DNA of 64,000 bases from Hymenoscyphus infarciens (taxonomy: Eukaryota; Ascomycota; Leotiomycetes; Helotiales; Helotiaceae). The notes under the pieces were generated by a model, which searched no databases, was not told where the DNA came from, and worked only from the letters and a program-made list of their open reading frames with translations. The stretch covers positions 1 through 64,000 of the forward strand of contig LLCB01000121.1 in NCBI GenBank assembly GCA_001414345.1, written 5' to 3'. Positions 48,209 to 61,487 of the stretch are shown in pieces. The first letter of the stretch is position 1, and every line of letters starts with the position of its first letter. The position numbers and the translations under genes are program-made.

Positions 48209-48601
48209 AATTAATTTATGGGGTGTAGGTAAAGTCTCTTGCTTTAATAGAGACGGTGAGATAGATAAAGTTTTCGTCTGAGGGGACCGAAGATTTATAC
48301 TGGGAATAAAGAGGTAGTGAAGTGAATGAATGACAAGTGAGCAAGAACACAAGGTATTCAGACATTGACCAATGAGGTTTTGGAAGTGATTCGAAGAAGG
48401 AAAGCATGAAAGGAGGTGAATCAAAACGCCAGAAATGAAGTCTTCATAGTAATTGCAAAAAAATCAACAGGTCGTCGCAACCCTACAATAAATTCTCCTA
48501 TAATAGTAAAACAACCGCTACTAAAAAGCAATATACCCATCATCCCGTCCAAAAATCTTCTAATAAAGCTATTAGCATCAATCCTCGCCATAAAGCAGAC
48601 C
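48209..48601. other. Upstream region of the Ser-rich gene up to the hAT-like nest
   Basis: The presumed promoter of the minus-strand gene lies here. The outermost hAT-like element begins 400 bases upstream of the start codon. Nothing else is seen. Confidence 0.5.
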
Positions 48602-48998
48602 CAACTTCCCAGTGTTTTAGCTTTCCCCGCCTTAGTTAGCCTAGTACTTAGGATAGGATAGGCTACTTACCTAGGTAAGAATAGAAGAGGCTAGGCTAGA
48701 TTAGGATTAAGGCTAGGCTAAGTTTAATAAGCTAGGTACTCTAACTAGGATAGGAGTAGCTAGGAAAGTTCTTAAAATAGGATAGGAGTAGCTAGGTAGA
48801 TAAAAAAAGAAGGCTAGGCTAGAGTAGGATTAGGAAGACAACCTCTAATTAAGACCTAGACTCTCTTTTCTACCTACCTTCTAGATATTAAGTAAAATTA
48901 GAGCTACCTTCTAAGCTTTAAGTAAGATTAACTAGTCTAACTCTTTCTATCCTAGCCTCTCTATTTAGTAAGGAAAGGTAAGTAAGTACTATAGAATA

Positions 48999-50283
48999 TA
49001 ATGTTTTAGGTTTCCTCGCCTAATCTATTATCCTATCCTACCTCGACGCTCCTTCTCCTTTCTACCTCTATTTTAAAGCTATCCCGCCTTCTTCTATTCT
49101 TAAATTCTAGCTTTCCTAGCCACTTCTATTCTATAGTACTTACTTACCTTTTCTTACTAAATAGAGAGGCTAGGATAGGAAGAGTTAGACTAGTTAATTT
49201 CGCTTAAAGCTTAGAAGGTAGGTAGAAAAAAGGGTCTAGGTCGCTAATTTTGCTTAATATCTAGAAAGCGAGTAGAAAAGAGAGTCTTAGGTAGAAAAGA
49301 GAGTCTAGGTCTAGATTAGAGAGTTGCCTTCCTAATCCTACTCTAGCCTAGCCTTCTTTTTTCATCTGCCTAGCTACTTCTATTCTGTTTTTAGAACTTT
49401 CCTAGCCACTTCTATCCTAGTTAGAGTACCTAGCCTACTAAACTTAGCCTAGCCTTAATCCTAATCTAGCCTAGCCTCTTCTAGCCTTAGCTAGGTAAGT
49501 AGTATAGTCGATAGTATTTAGAATATTATACTATTACGATATATTATTAGAAACCTACTTTAATACGTACTATTTATACTATTTAAATACTACGATATCT
49601 AATAATATTATAATAATATCGTAGTATTACTAAGCTATAATATTTACTCTAGATTTTATCTTACTTCTTTTTAGCCTTTTATTTTAGCTTTATATAGTAT
49701 AACGTATAATATAAAAAATATATAGCTAAATAGCTAGAATTATAGATTTATTTAAATAGAGTATTTCAAAAAAAGAATTATATAAATAGCTCTTAAATTA
49801 ACCTAAATATTATAAGGTTAAAAAGGTGGCCCGTGCGAGATGAAAAAATCTCTTAATACTAAGTACTAATTTAATAATAACAATATTAGATTACTAGCTA
49901 GAATATAATAAACTAGTATATTAAATTCTACTAAGTTTTACTCTTTAATTATAGGTAAATATTAACTAAATCGATGAATAAAAATTATTTTAGTCTAATA
50001 AGTAAGTGATAAAAGAGTATATAGAAAAAGTGTAAATAGCCTTATTTTGAGAAAAAGTGGGTTTTAGCGCTTACGAGTTATTAAAAGATATACCGTATAA
50101 TATCACGATATTACGATCGTATTATAGCGTATTTGGATACGTACTACTGGGATATCATAATACTATATTAATCTAAAATACTATAGTATTTTATTATAAT
50201 AATACTATCGACTATACTATAGATAAGTAGCCTATCCTATCCTAAGTACTAGGCTGACTAAGGCGGGGAAAGCCAAAACACTG
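48999..50283 (-). mobile_element. Middle hAT-like element of the same family, opposite orientation (level 2)
   Basis: Its left end TAATGTTTTAGGTTTCCTCG is the RIP-changed form of the outer element's right end. Its right end, read inward as CAGTGTTTTGGCTTTCCCCG, equals the outer element's left end. So it lies reversed inside the outer copy. The 8-bp duplication is ATAGAATA at 48991-48998 and ATAGGATA at 50284-50291, differing by one G-to-A. Without the innermost insertion its length is about 0.56 kb, close to the outer copy. Confidence 0.82.
49500..50219. mobile_element. Innermost 720-bp element with 19-bp TIRs (level 3)
   Basis: The ends TAGTATAGTCGATAGTATT (49500) and AATACTATCGACTATACTA (50219) are perfect inverted repeats. 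The 8-bp duplication is TAGGTAAG at 49492-49499 and TAGATAAG at 50220-50227. Joining across it restores the sequence found undisturbed in the outer element near 48660 (ggctacttacctag read on the other strand). The interior is AT-rich and non-coding. An 8-bp target and a C/TAG start fit hAT. Confidence 0.78.
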
Positions 50284-50440
50284 ATAGGATAGGAGTAGCT
50301 AGGAAAGCTAGAATTTAAGAATAGGAGAAGGCGGGATAGCCTTAAAATAGAAGTAGGAGAGAGAAGGAGCGTCGAGGTAGGATAGGATAACAGATTAGGC
50401 AGGGAAACCCAAAACACTGTAACTTCCCTTAGCCCTCGTT

Positions 50441-51150
50441 CTAACTTAAAACGACACGCAATCCCACAACAACCAAAAGCAGTGCCCCAACACCCATACT
50501 CAACCCAATAGTCAATTCATGACTAAATCCAACTCTCCCAGTCATCTTCTTCCTATTCGCTTCTCTCAAGTTAACCCCCTCAATTCCATCACACCAAAAA
50601 GTCATACTTTGCGTTTTCGAATTGTCTATACGCCTTCCCTCTACAACCAGAGCCCAGTGTCTAAATGGCTTCTCAATCGGTGCAGCAGTCGGATCACAGT
50701 CTTTACCCGCAAACCTAGCAATCACGCCTCACCCCCATTCTTACAAGGTGCAGGCGAGAGGAACTCTACTCCTGAGCCTAGGTTGAGGTCAATACAAGTA
50801 TCTGGAAGATGGTATTCTGGTTTTGGCTTCTCCCCATCCGGTTCTGGAATCATTCTCCCGGAACATTTCCCTCCTCGTGGATCATTGAGGATGGGTGTGC
50901 CGGCACAGCAGAAGGAGAAACTCCCAGCTCCAGCCTCTTGGGCAAGGGGGCAATCTGGTACATCATCCAGATCTTGCAGCGCTTTCATTTTTCCGTCCCT
51001 GTTGAGTGATGAAGCACAAGTATGGCAATTTGCGCCGAATGTTGCGAGTTTGGCCTCGGTACCATTGCGACAGGTGAGAAATGGACGTGTGAAACGGATG
51101 CTAGTGATGGAGGAATCGCTCACATTATAGCTTTCACTATCTTTGACAGG
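50441..51150 (-). pseudogene. Cysteine-rich membrane-anchored protein, 5' end missing
   Basis: Two adjacent minus-strand frames form one product. The first (51139 to about 50740) contains FLTCRNGTEAKLATFGANCH, SFSFCCAGTPILNDPRGGKC and YHLPDTCIDLNLGSGVEF, with about ten Cys. The second (about 50712-50441) ends in a hydrophobic helix, ELTIGLSMGVGALLLVVVGL. They can be joined through a very short intron from GTAAGA (about 50744) to AAAG (about 50701), but the exact sites are uncertain. No start codon or signal peptide is present. Just upstream, at about 51150, the sequence turns into TGTCATAAATCTCGTG and then RIP-mutated repeat. I infer that a transposon insertion removed or separated the 5' exon. 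The topology (Cys-rich ectodomain plus a C-terminal helix) suggests a surface or wall protein. Confidence 0.5.
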
Positions 51151-51718
51151 GTGTCATAAATCTCGTGTTATTCCGACGGATTACGGAAGTTCGGAGAGCA
51201 GATCGCAGTATCTTAAAAGAAAAGAGAGAGAGGAATAGAGAGTCCTAGGACTTAGTATATAATCTGAAAAGTTAATAATACTATATTAAATAACTTACTT
51301 AGGCTACTCTTAGGACTATATACTTATCAGAATAGTAGACTTATTTAGATAGTTATTCTAGGACATCTCTTAGAAAAGTTCTTAAGAAGAGTATATAAAC
51401 TAGATACGACTTTACTAAAGTCTAAAAACCTATATAACTATTAGTTATAATAAAGTATTACTACTACTATATTTACTTATTATAGATATATAACTATAAC
51501 TGAAAACTCGTCTATATAAGAGCTAAAACTATATAAGAATTTAGCTCTACTAAAAGTTATAGAATCTCGTCTAATTTCTTTTAATAATAAAACGAGTTAA
51601 AGAATATATATAGACATCTCTAAGTTTATTAACTAAAAGCTACTACTAAATAATCTATATAAAGACTCTAAGTTATAGTAGTTTAATTACTATAAGTTAT
51701 TAGTAAGAGTAATAGCTT

Positions 51719-51749
<31 letters not shown>

Positions 51750-52966
51750 TTAATTTAAAGAGAGATCTTATTTAGTATAACTACTAAAAGTTATTAATAA
51801 ATACTAACTCTTAGAAGCTTAACTACTAAAAGCTATAAATAAACTATTTATAAAATAACGCTTAGTAGTTTAAGTATTATAAGTTATTAATTAAATTATT
51901 AGCTTATTAAAAATTTATAGTAGTTTTTTTCTAATAATTTTACTCTACTTTAAGCTATTCTTTTCTAATATATAACTTTTTATATTATAAGAATTTAGAC
52001 GAGATATTATAACTCTTAGTAGAGCAAAGTTCTTACGTTAGTTTTAGCTCTTATTTAAGCTAGAGTTTAGTTAATTTTATATATCTATAGTATTTTTACT
52101 ATGTCTATATAGTAAATATAGTTATAAGAAGCTTATATAGTAACTTTCGCTAAATCGATTAATCTTATAGCTTATACTTCTAAAGTATTAGTATTAAGAC
52201 TCTACGAGTAATACTAAGTACTTAAGAGCCTATTTAGCTTATATATATTAGTTCTTTTTTTATAATATATACTATTAAAATTAAATAATATACTCTTTTA
52301 ATCTCTTAATCTTCAACTTTTATATATATATATCTTTTCTTCTAGTACTACTATAACTACTAGAGTTAATGAAATATATACTAAAAAATATATATACTAA
52401 AATATATATACGTGCTAAATAATATAGAATATATTTATAATTAAACTTCTATAGTGAAATAGATATATACGAGAATCTTCTAACTCTATACTCGTATATA
52501 AATCTTATATATCTAAAGTGAATTATATATATACTAAATAGACTCTAAATAGATCTATTTATAATCTTAACTTCTAAGAATAGTCTTCTATATTATATTA
52601 GCTAGCGGTCTTAAATAGCTATTTAAGCTTTAGATCTTTATATTATCTTTATATTATTATTTAGTCTTAGTTATAGACTTTAGTATAGTCTAAACTCTTA
52701 TATATATATATACTCTATCTCTTACTATTTCATAGAAGCTAATTTATTCTTTTACTTTATATTAAGCTTATAAATAGTATATATTATTCCTAAGTCGAAG
52801 TGCTAGTTCTTACTAAGAGGTCCTACGCTAAAAGTCTTAGCCTCTAAACCTAATTAGGCTTAAGTTCGATCTTATTACTTATTATACGTAACTCTAAAAA
52901 TTATTTCTTATAGAATTACGAATAATCTTAAAGTTATTCTAAATAACTATAGCTCTAACACCTTCT
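51150..52966. mobile_element. Unclassified RIP-mutated repeat block left of the copia element
   Basis: This starts abruptly with TGTCATAAATCTCGTGTTAT, an LTR-like TG start, next to the truncated gene. Beyond about 51230 CpA/TpG are scarce and no frame survives. A TA-dinucleotide run lies at 51719-51742. Repeated short phrases such as actactaaaagctataa recur near 51650 and 51780-51830. I did not find the matching second end. Confidence 0.4.
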
Positions 52967-52971
52967 ATACC

Positions 52972-53161
52972 TGTTAGTGTAACTAGGTTATAAATAGAGT
53001 CTTCCTATCTCTCTTTAAGAGATTAAAAGGTAACGTAAAAAGTAGTTATTCATTTATACGTGCCTATCTATAAGTATAAAGGTCTAAGTATAAATAGGCC
53101 TTATTCTACTATCTAATTAAGTAACTAGAACTAATATATTTACTCTATAATTATCCTAATA
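52972..53161 (-). repeat. 3' LTR of the copia element (left in the window)
   Basis: 190 bp, direct copy of 59585-59774. Confidence 0.88.
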
Positions 53162-56100
53162 CTAGAGTAACTTAGAAGTAAGATATATTAGTAAAAACTA
53201 TTAAAAATATAATTAAAAGAGATTAATAAAAACTACTAATAAGAGCTCTCTATTCTGTCTATCTAGCTAATTAGAATACTCTATTCTACCTATCTATTCT
53301 TACTTATTCGTCTATATTTCTTATATATCTATCTTCTCTATATTCTACCTATTCTATTACTTTTACCTTTAATCTATTAGTATTAATAAGGTCCTTTAAA
53401 GCGTTATAAAGCTTAGATTTAGTTATAACATTTATAGGATTACTTATACTATTAATCTATTTAATATTATAAATCTCTTAACGTTTATATACTTATTAAA
53501 GTCTTATAATATTAATTATTAGTCTCTTTTCCTTAGTAGTACTAAGTCTTATAAAATAGTTATAAATTAACTTAGAATTAGTATAAATTATAAGTAGAAC
53601 TAATTAATTAAGAATAAGCTTAATTATCGATTTAATAGTACTAGCGATGTCGAATCCTCTACTTAAAGCATATAACTTAGAGGCTAAAACACTATAAGTA
53701 ACTCTCTTATACTTTATAGATAACTAGTATAAGATATTAGCTTTATTATCTTTATCTACTAGTATAAGAATATATCCGATTTATAAAGTATAATTCTTAT
53801 TATTAGTAAAAGAGGAATTAACGAATAGAATTAATTTAAGACTTTTCTAATTTAATTCTATATAAGTAAGTCCTTTATTAAGATTATCGATTTACTATTA
53901 AAGTCTCTTATTAAGAGCGTTGATATCTTCCTTTTAGAGGTCGACTATTTAAGTAGTAGTCGATAAATTAAAAGTAGCTTCTAGTTATAATACTATAGCT
54001 ATATAGGCTCTATAAGTATATTATATAATATATTACTCTTTTATAAAAGCCTTTAATTAAATCGTACTATAAGAGCTTTTAAGATTAGTAGGCTTAATAC
54101 TTACTAATTTAATATTCTTAGAATAATCCTAGGTAAGTATAATCTTAAGATTAAGTAAGTTTAAGGAATTAATTATAATTTTACCTCTATTAAATTTAAG
54201 TAGATAGTCCTTAGTTAATTCCTTATAATCCTTAGTAGCGAATTTAGCTTCTTTAAGCTTTAATTCCTTATTATTAATAAATCCTTTATTAGTAAGAATA
54301 AAGGTATTATTGGTTTAGAGACTTATAATACTAAAGTATTATTTCTTATTAATATATAAAAAACAAGGATTATATATTAATTCTTTTATTTAAAGTACTT
54401 TTAAGTAATACTTTTAATAAGTATTAAACTAATAGTTTCTAGCTTCTATAATATTATAAAGAGGTCTTATTACTTTCTAGATAATTCCCTTCTACTATCC
54501 TTTATTCTTTAGTAGATAGGTAAAAATTTGTTATTCTAATTAAGTAATAGACTATATATAAGCCTAGGAAATATCTCTTAAAAAGAGGCTAAATTATTAG
54601 TAGAATATAATAAAAAGGGTAATAATAAGTCTCTAGCTTATATATTAAATTATAGATAATTAAGTAAGAATAACCTTTTTACTATTATTATTAAATCCTT
54701 AGATTACTAATCTTAACTTTTCTATAGCTTATACTATACTAGGGAATTTAATAGTATCAACGAATTTAGATCTAAATATTCTAGCCTCTTTTAGAAGTTA
54801 GTTATAAGTAATTATTTTAAGTATACCTCTATTAGTAAAGCCCTCGAATTCAGATTAGTATATACTAATATATATACCTTCTTATATACTATTTAATTTA
54901 GTAGGATATAGAGTTTTAGAGATATTCTTATTATATTAGATAAAACGTTCTTTTTTATTAATCTTACTTTAGATAAAGATCTTAAATATACTAGCCTTAA
55001 ATATATAGGTATTAATAAGATTAAGATATTCTAGGAATTAGAAGAAGACTTTTAGATTCTTTAGTAGTCGTCCTCTCTTTCGCTTTAGTAGTATAGTTAA
55101 TAGAATCGGTTTAGGAATTAGAACTAGTATTAATTAAGAGTATATTACTATAAGAAATAGTAGTAGAGTATTAAGGTCTATTTCTAATTCTAGGTTCTTA
55201 AATTATTATACTTCTTAATTAGTATTCTTAGCTAGCTAATCCTTATCTAGAATAGGATCTCTATACTATAAGAGAGAGGAATAATAAGGCTTTATAACTA
55301 TAGATCTAAATTTAGTAGGTCTACTAAGTAATTTAATAATATACTTCTTATTATTAATACTAATTAATTTAAAAGGTCTAGTTTATTTACCCTTTTCTTA
55401 TTAAATAAAGATATTAGAATTTAAAGGTAAATTATATAAGTAATTCTTATTAGAACTATTCTAAGTATTTAAAGTATTATTAACTTATCTTTTTACTTAT
55501 ATCTTTTATATCTTATCTTAAGCTTTATTATATATTATAGCTCTTTAAGCTATTCTAGAAGATAGAGTATTATTATCTAATATATAAGTATATACTCTAA
55601 AAATAAGAAGTATAAGAATAAGGCTATTTAGACTAGTAGTATTATTAATTACCTTAAAAGCTATCTATAAAAGTATATTCTTAGTAAAGTCTAAATAGGC
55701 TTTTTTAAATATTTAGTAGGCTTAATAAATTAGTCTATAGTATTATTTAACAATTCTAATTAAATTATATACCTCTATAAGTATAGATATAATAGTTATT
55801 CTTATAGCTCTTACTTATTAGATAAATTCCTTACTTATAAGATTCTTACTAGTATTAGTAATAATTATTATTAAAGGTCTTAAGTAAGTATTAACTTAAT
55901 ATTTAAAGAACTTCTTAAATATATACTTTAAAGTTATATTTCTTAACTAATAGCTAGCTTAGAAGCAGGTAGCTAGGTTAATAATATATAATAATAGGCT
56001 TCCTTTAATATATATAATGTTTATAATAACTATAAAGTTAAAGTCTATCTTATTATTATATAAGGTAAATTTAAATTAACTAGAGGACTTCTTATACTTT

Positions 56101-59100
56101 TAATAAAATTCGTAGAATTTAGTTAGATAGTTAAGTACTTTAGAATTAAAGTCTTTTCTAGTATACTCTAAAAGTATTAATAATCTAGTAATAGATAAAT
56201 AGCTAAATTATTAATAGAGATATATAAGCTTAATATTTATAAGTAAGCTTAGGAATTATTATATATAAGTAGTAATAGCCCTATCTTATAATAGAAAGGG
56301 ATAGCTAAATTAGTAGATTACTAGGAAAACTTCCTTTTTACTTTTACACTTTCTAATAAAGAGGTTCTTAATATTATTATAAGATACTCCTAGTTAGTTT
56401 ATATCTTTAATAGAAAGTAAAAATAGAGTATTAGACTAGTATATATAAAAGTTAATAATATTAATAGAAGTTATTATTTTTACCTTCTTAATAGATTAAG
56501 TATTACTAATTTTAAAAGTAATTATAAAGCTACTATTTAATAATAGTAGTAATTTATATATAAGGTTATTATATACTAAGAATTAGTTATATTTAATAGT
56601 AGAGTATTTAGTAGTACTAGTATTAATTATAATACTAAAGAATTTAGTCTTCTTATATCTTTTAGTACTATATTATATAAGGGTCTTATATTCCTTATTC
56701 TTATAGTCCTCTTAAATATCTCTAGTTATTAAATAGATAAAAGAGGTATTAGCTAATTTAGAAATAATCTATTTAGTATTAATAATATTAATAGTACTAT
56801 AAGAGGTAACGAATTATTAAATATTATTATCTAGCTTAATATTAAAGAATAAAAGGTTATTAATAATAAATATCTCTTCTAATTAGTTAATATTTAAATT
56901 ATTATAAAGCTCTTCTATGTTTAAAATATACTATTAGATATTATAGTTAAAGCTCTTTTCTTTAAAAGCATTCTTATACTTTCTCTTAAGTTATTAATAA
57001 TATTATTCTATATATTAATCCTACTTATCTTTAGAGTAATCTTAGAACTAATAATTTAGCTTCTTATAAATCTAATATACTTTCTTAAATCTTAGAGAAT
57101 TTATAAAGTAATTAGATATATAGTTACTATAAAATTTATAGTTAATAGTATACTATTCTACTTCTAATTCTTTTATAATATATACTTATTAACTTACTAT
57201 TCTTATACTACTTCTATAAAGGTTCTTATAATTGTTAACAGATTAGTATAGAGTATTAATAGTAGATTAGAGGTTCCTATCTAAGAGAGCTCTTCTAAGA
57301 GTAGTATAAAATTCTACTATATTTTAATATCTTATTATAATTTTATTTATAAAAGTATACTTATTCTAAAGCTTAGGATATAGACTATAGAAGAGTTTAT
57401 TAAGTTTATCTAAGTATAACTTAAGATATTAGAATACTAATTTATTAGTGTTATTAGTCTTAAATTATTTATACTAAAGAGCGTTCTATTTAGAAAGAAC
57501 GTTTTAGTAATAGGAATTATCTTTAAAGTAATCTTAAATATTTTTATATATATCTATAAATAAGAGTTTACTCCTATATATAATATTAGTATAATAATAA
57601 GTAAGTATAAGTCTTTTAAGTATTATAAGAAAGGCTAAATAATAATATATAATTAGTATACTATTATAAAGATAGATATTATAAAATATATTAAGCTTAA
57701 GGTTAAAGTTATTCTTCTTTCTACTATATTATATTTCCTCTATATATACCTTAGAGACGTTAGTAATTTCTCTAGAAAATAAGTTATATAGTATCTTACT
57801 ATATTATAGATTTTAACTAGGAATATCTAGCTAGTAGAGATAGAGGAGAGAACAAATAGGATCTAGGTCTATTATATAGTATCTAAAACTACTATCTAGA
57901 TATTATAGCTTTAATAGATATATAAAACTTTAGAGTTAAGGATATTAGAGGAGTTAATTTAATATATTAATATATTTAAGCTAGGATTATTAATAGGTTA
58001 GTTATTAGAGATATTAGTACTCTTAATATTCTAGGATATAGAGGTACTTTATTAGTAATTAAGGAGGTTTTAGAGGGGGTAGATTACTATTTAGAGAGAG
58101 TAGATATATAAGAGAACGAATAGGAGAAGGGAATCCTAGTTAAGGCTTCTTAGGTTATTAACTTAAACTATTAAAATAAGCGAGTTTTAGTAATTTTAAA
58201 GTTAAATTTAGAAGAGGAATTATACTAGTAGCTATATTTAATAAAGTTATATTAAAAGAGGGAACGTTCTTATCTAGAGTAGACTAGGTATAACACTAGG
58301 TAGACTAATTATAGGTAGATAAATAAGCTCTCTTTTAGCTTAACTTAGAGAAATTTAACTATCTTACTTCTAAATTAGGTTATTTTAGCTCTAGGTAAGC
58401 TCTAGAATAGGCTTCTAAGATAGCCCTCTTTTAATTTAACTTAGTAAGATCTATATAATATACCTCTAGTATAGGTAAATTCGATTTAAATAATCTTAAT
58501 ATTAACTTTACTATCTTTAATATAGATTCTTCTTAAAATAATTAATATAAAGGATTTAATAGATCTAAGATAGAATTATTAATTCTTTATTTAAGTTTAT
58601 TAGAAGAAGTATTACTTAAATAAATAATCTCTTCTAATTCCTTATAAAAGAGTCTAGATTATTTATTCTTTTAAAGTATTTAGAGAAGTAATTCTACTAT
58701 CTTTATATTCTTATAATTTAGTATATAATATCTATAGTACCTAAGTATAGATTAGAGTCTTAATACTACTCTTACTTTTATAGTATTAAAGTTATTAACT
58801 ATCTATTCTTAGAAGTCTTCTTAGAAAGTATACTAAAGTTCCTTATTATCCTCTTTACTAATCTTATACTTTCTAGTAAATAGCTTTAACTATATTAGTT
58901 AGGTATTCTACTATATCTTTGTATATTTTATATTTATTTAGATTATTATTAAGAGGGTTACTAGAGAGGTTATCGCTATCCTTCTTCTATAAGGATTAGC
59001 TTCTACTAAGGCCTAATATAGTATTATTTATTAACTCTTTTAGCGATTCGAGGTTAAAGAACTCGTTATTAGAGAATAAGGATATTAAGAGAATAGAGAG

Positions 59101-59584
59101 TAGAATATTAGAGAGCTAGAAGCCTAGCTAGAGATACCTATCTTATAGTAAAATAGTTTAAAAGTATAGTAAATTAAAGACCTAAAATAAGAGGTAAATA
59201 TCTTAGTAAATTTAAAGAGAGAATTTAGGTAGGAATTATATGTTTTTAGTAGTATTATAAGGTCTTTAAGAAGAGTAATAGATTAATACTTTTAAAGTAT
59301 TTATTAATAGGTTAGAGAAGTGTTAAATTAGTTAGTTTTATAACGATTAATTAAAAGGATAATTAGTAGATCTATAGTCCTTTTTAAGAATAAAAAGAAT
59401 ACTAGGATAGAAACTCTTTATAGTAGTAAAAGTTAATCTCCTACTAGAATAGAAAGGAAGCTTTTACTCTATAACTACTTATAATATTATATTCTTACTA
59501 GAATAGAAGAGACGATACTACTAGGATAGAAAGCGTCTAATATAAGTAACTAAGTAATCTAATCTACGTATATATACTAATTAG

Positions 59585-59774
59585 TGTTAGTATAACTAGG
59601 TTATAAATAAGGTCTTCTTATCTCTCTTTAAGAGATTAAAAGATAATGTAAAAAGTAGTTATTTATTTATATATACCTATCTATAAGTGTAAAGGTTCAA
59701 GTATAAATAGGCCTTATTCTACTACCTAATTAGATAACTAGAACCGATATATTTACTCTATAATTGTCCTAATA
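59585..59774 (-). repeat. 5' LTR of the copia element (right in the window)
   Basis: 190 bp, direct copy of 52972-53161. The tracts aataggccttattctacta and taaatttactctataatt-type are shared. Confidence 0.88.
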
Positions 59775-59779
59775 ATACT

Positions 59780-61487
59780 TCTAATATATCTCTAATATAT
59801 CTCCTACTTATATACGCCTAGCTAAATATCGATTATAAAGCCCTTTATAGTTATAATTAAGCTCTATACCTTCTTAAATAGCGCTATTATATATAGATAG
59901 GATTAGGCTACTCTCTAAGTCTACGTAGTCTAGTATATACTTTCTATAGCTTAGAGAGCCTCTTAAGACTCTAGGATACTCTTAAATACTCTTAAATACT
60001 TCTAATTATATCTACTAATACGTCTTTTATATAAGATTATAGATTATAATACTATTATTAATATAGAGAATAAAAGTCTTATAAGAAAGAAGTATTTTAG
60101 AGATACTTTTAAGAAGTACTTTTAATATACTAAGTCTAGTAAACTCTATATATATAATAAGCTTTAAAAGATTATAAAGCGGTTAAGAGAGCTTAAGAAA
60201 AGGCTAAATATATAAGACTCTATTATAGATAATTAGAGGAAATAAAAGACTTAATCTCTCTTTAAAAGCTTATAAACTTTAAGAGAAACTCTAGGATTTA
60301 TTATAAATCAATTTATAAAAACTACTTACTTTCTACTTAATATACTTATAAATTTTAAGAAAAATATTAGTAGTACTATAGTATCTAATAAACTCTACTT
60401 AGAAGTATACTCTCTAGATAAATATAAGTATAAGTATTAAATAAGGTAATTTAGAGTAATTTAAATATAGATTTTAAATAATTTAAGCTCTACTTTATAT
60501 ATAGTTATAATTATATAGAGTATATAAGACTAGTACTACTTATTAAAAAGAACTACTACTACTACTAGTTTAAGACTAATACTTTTCTTCTTAGAATAAG
60601 TATACTAGAGTATTTTAGTATATAAATAGCTTATATAAAAAGAGTATTTTAGTATATAAATAGCTTATATAAAAAGAGTATTCTAAGAGTAAAAGTGCCA
60701 GTTCTAAGAGCTAGTAGAAAGTAGTAGATAGTAGAATAGAGTTAATAGTAGAGTAAAAAGCTTTTATAAAAATCGAAAAACGCTTTTAATACTTTCTAGC
60801 TATAGAATACTTTAGATTTTCTAGTATATTTTTCTTTATAAATTATAAGAGTCTACTCTTTAGTATCTAGTATTAATAATAGAGCTTTTAAATATAATTT
60901 ATATATATACTATTAAAGTATTTAAAAGAAGTAATTAAATATAAGTAAAGATTTATTAGTAAAGTAGCTATACTAGGCTTAAATTATATAATACTTTCTA
61001 AATCGTTCTTAAATAATACTATAATATCGCTTTTACTAGAGCTTTTTTTAATATATCTACTTATTAGAGTCTAAATATACTCTCTATATAGTTTAAAGTA
61101 ATAAGATAGACGTAGAGAGTTCTTATACTTCTAAAGAGTATAGAAGTAGACTAGGACTTTTTAATAGAGAAGAGTAGTCTTAGTATTTCTTAGTATCTTT
61201 TTATATAAATATATAGATATATTACTTAGTATTACGTTTATATATATAATTTATAAGCGATTTAGATAATTTTAAGTATAAAAGATACTCTAGAGAGCGC
61301 TCTATTAATATATATAAAAAAATAATTTATTAGAGCTAGAGCTAGTATTAGATAAAAGACGAGAGATAGACGTGGTTTTAGATATACTAGAATTTAGATT
61401 AGAGTTAGAGGCTAGGCCCGATTCGGTTTAGCCGCTACTACTAGCGCGGGTTACTCGAGAACTAATACTTTTACACTCTAAAGACTC
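59780..61487. repeat. RIP-mutated repeat DNA with a short tandem duplication
   Basis: AT-rich and without frames. At 60611-60680 the unit agtattttagtatataaata plus gcttatataaaaag occurs twice in tandem, with a partial third. A more GC-containing patch at 61380-61460 (ggcccgattcggtttagccg) is less mutated. No family is assigned. Confidence 0.4.

Larger units (their letters stand above)
48610..50419 (+). mobile_element. Outer hAT-like non-autonomous element (level 1 of nest)
   Basis: The left end CAGTGTTTTAGCTTTCCCCG (48610) and the right end, read inward as CAGTGTTTTGGGTTTCCCTG (50419), share the CAGTG start of hAT-type termini. They are flanked by an 8-bp duplication, CAACTTCC at 48602-48609 and TAACTTCC at 50420-50427, with one C-to-T change. 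Removing the inner insertion leaves about 0.52 kb, made of GCCTAGCC/CCTATCC-rich sequence with no transposase. It is a MITE-like member needing an outside transposase. Confidence 0.82.
52972..59774 (-). mobile_element. Ty1/copia LTR retrotransposon, complete structure, RIP-inactivated
   Basis: Two 190-bp direct repeats (52972-53161 and 59585-59774) begin TGTTAGTGTAACTAGG / TGTTAGTATAACTAGG and end CCTAATA. The 5-bp duplication is ATACC at 52967-52971 and ATACT at 59775-59779, one C-to-T apart. On the minus strand the decayed polyprotein has the copia order, read from the right: gag near 58-59 kb, an integrase region, reverse transcriptase at about 54.5-55.4 kb and RNase H at about 53.2-54.0 kb. 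The RNase H region keeps phrases such as IGYILILVDKDNKAN and YSVLASKLYALS, and IIYTNSKLIYNY shows the decayed RNase H core. Stops replace many Trp/Gln codons, so it is inactive. Confidence 0.88.

Noticed and set aside
48416..50417. Small frames sharing the peptide VLAFPALVSLVLRIG at both sides of the 48.6-50.4 kb region
   Set aside because: The shared peptide is the translation of the hAT-like terminal inverted repeat, not a gene family.
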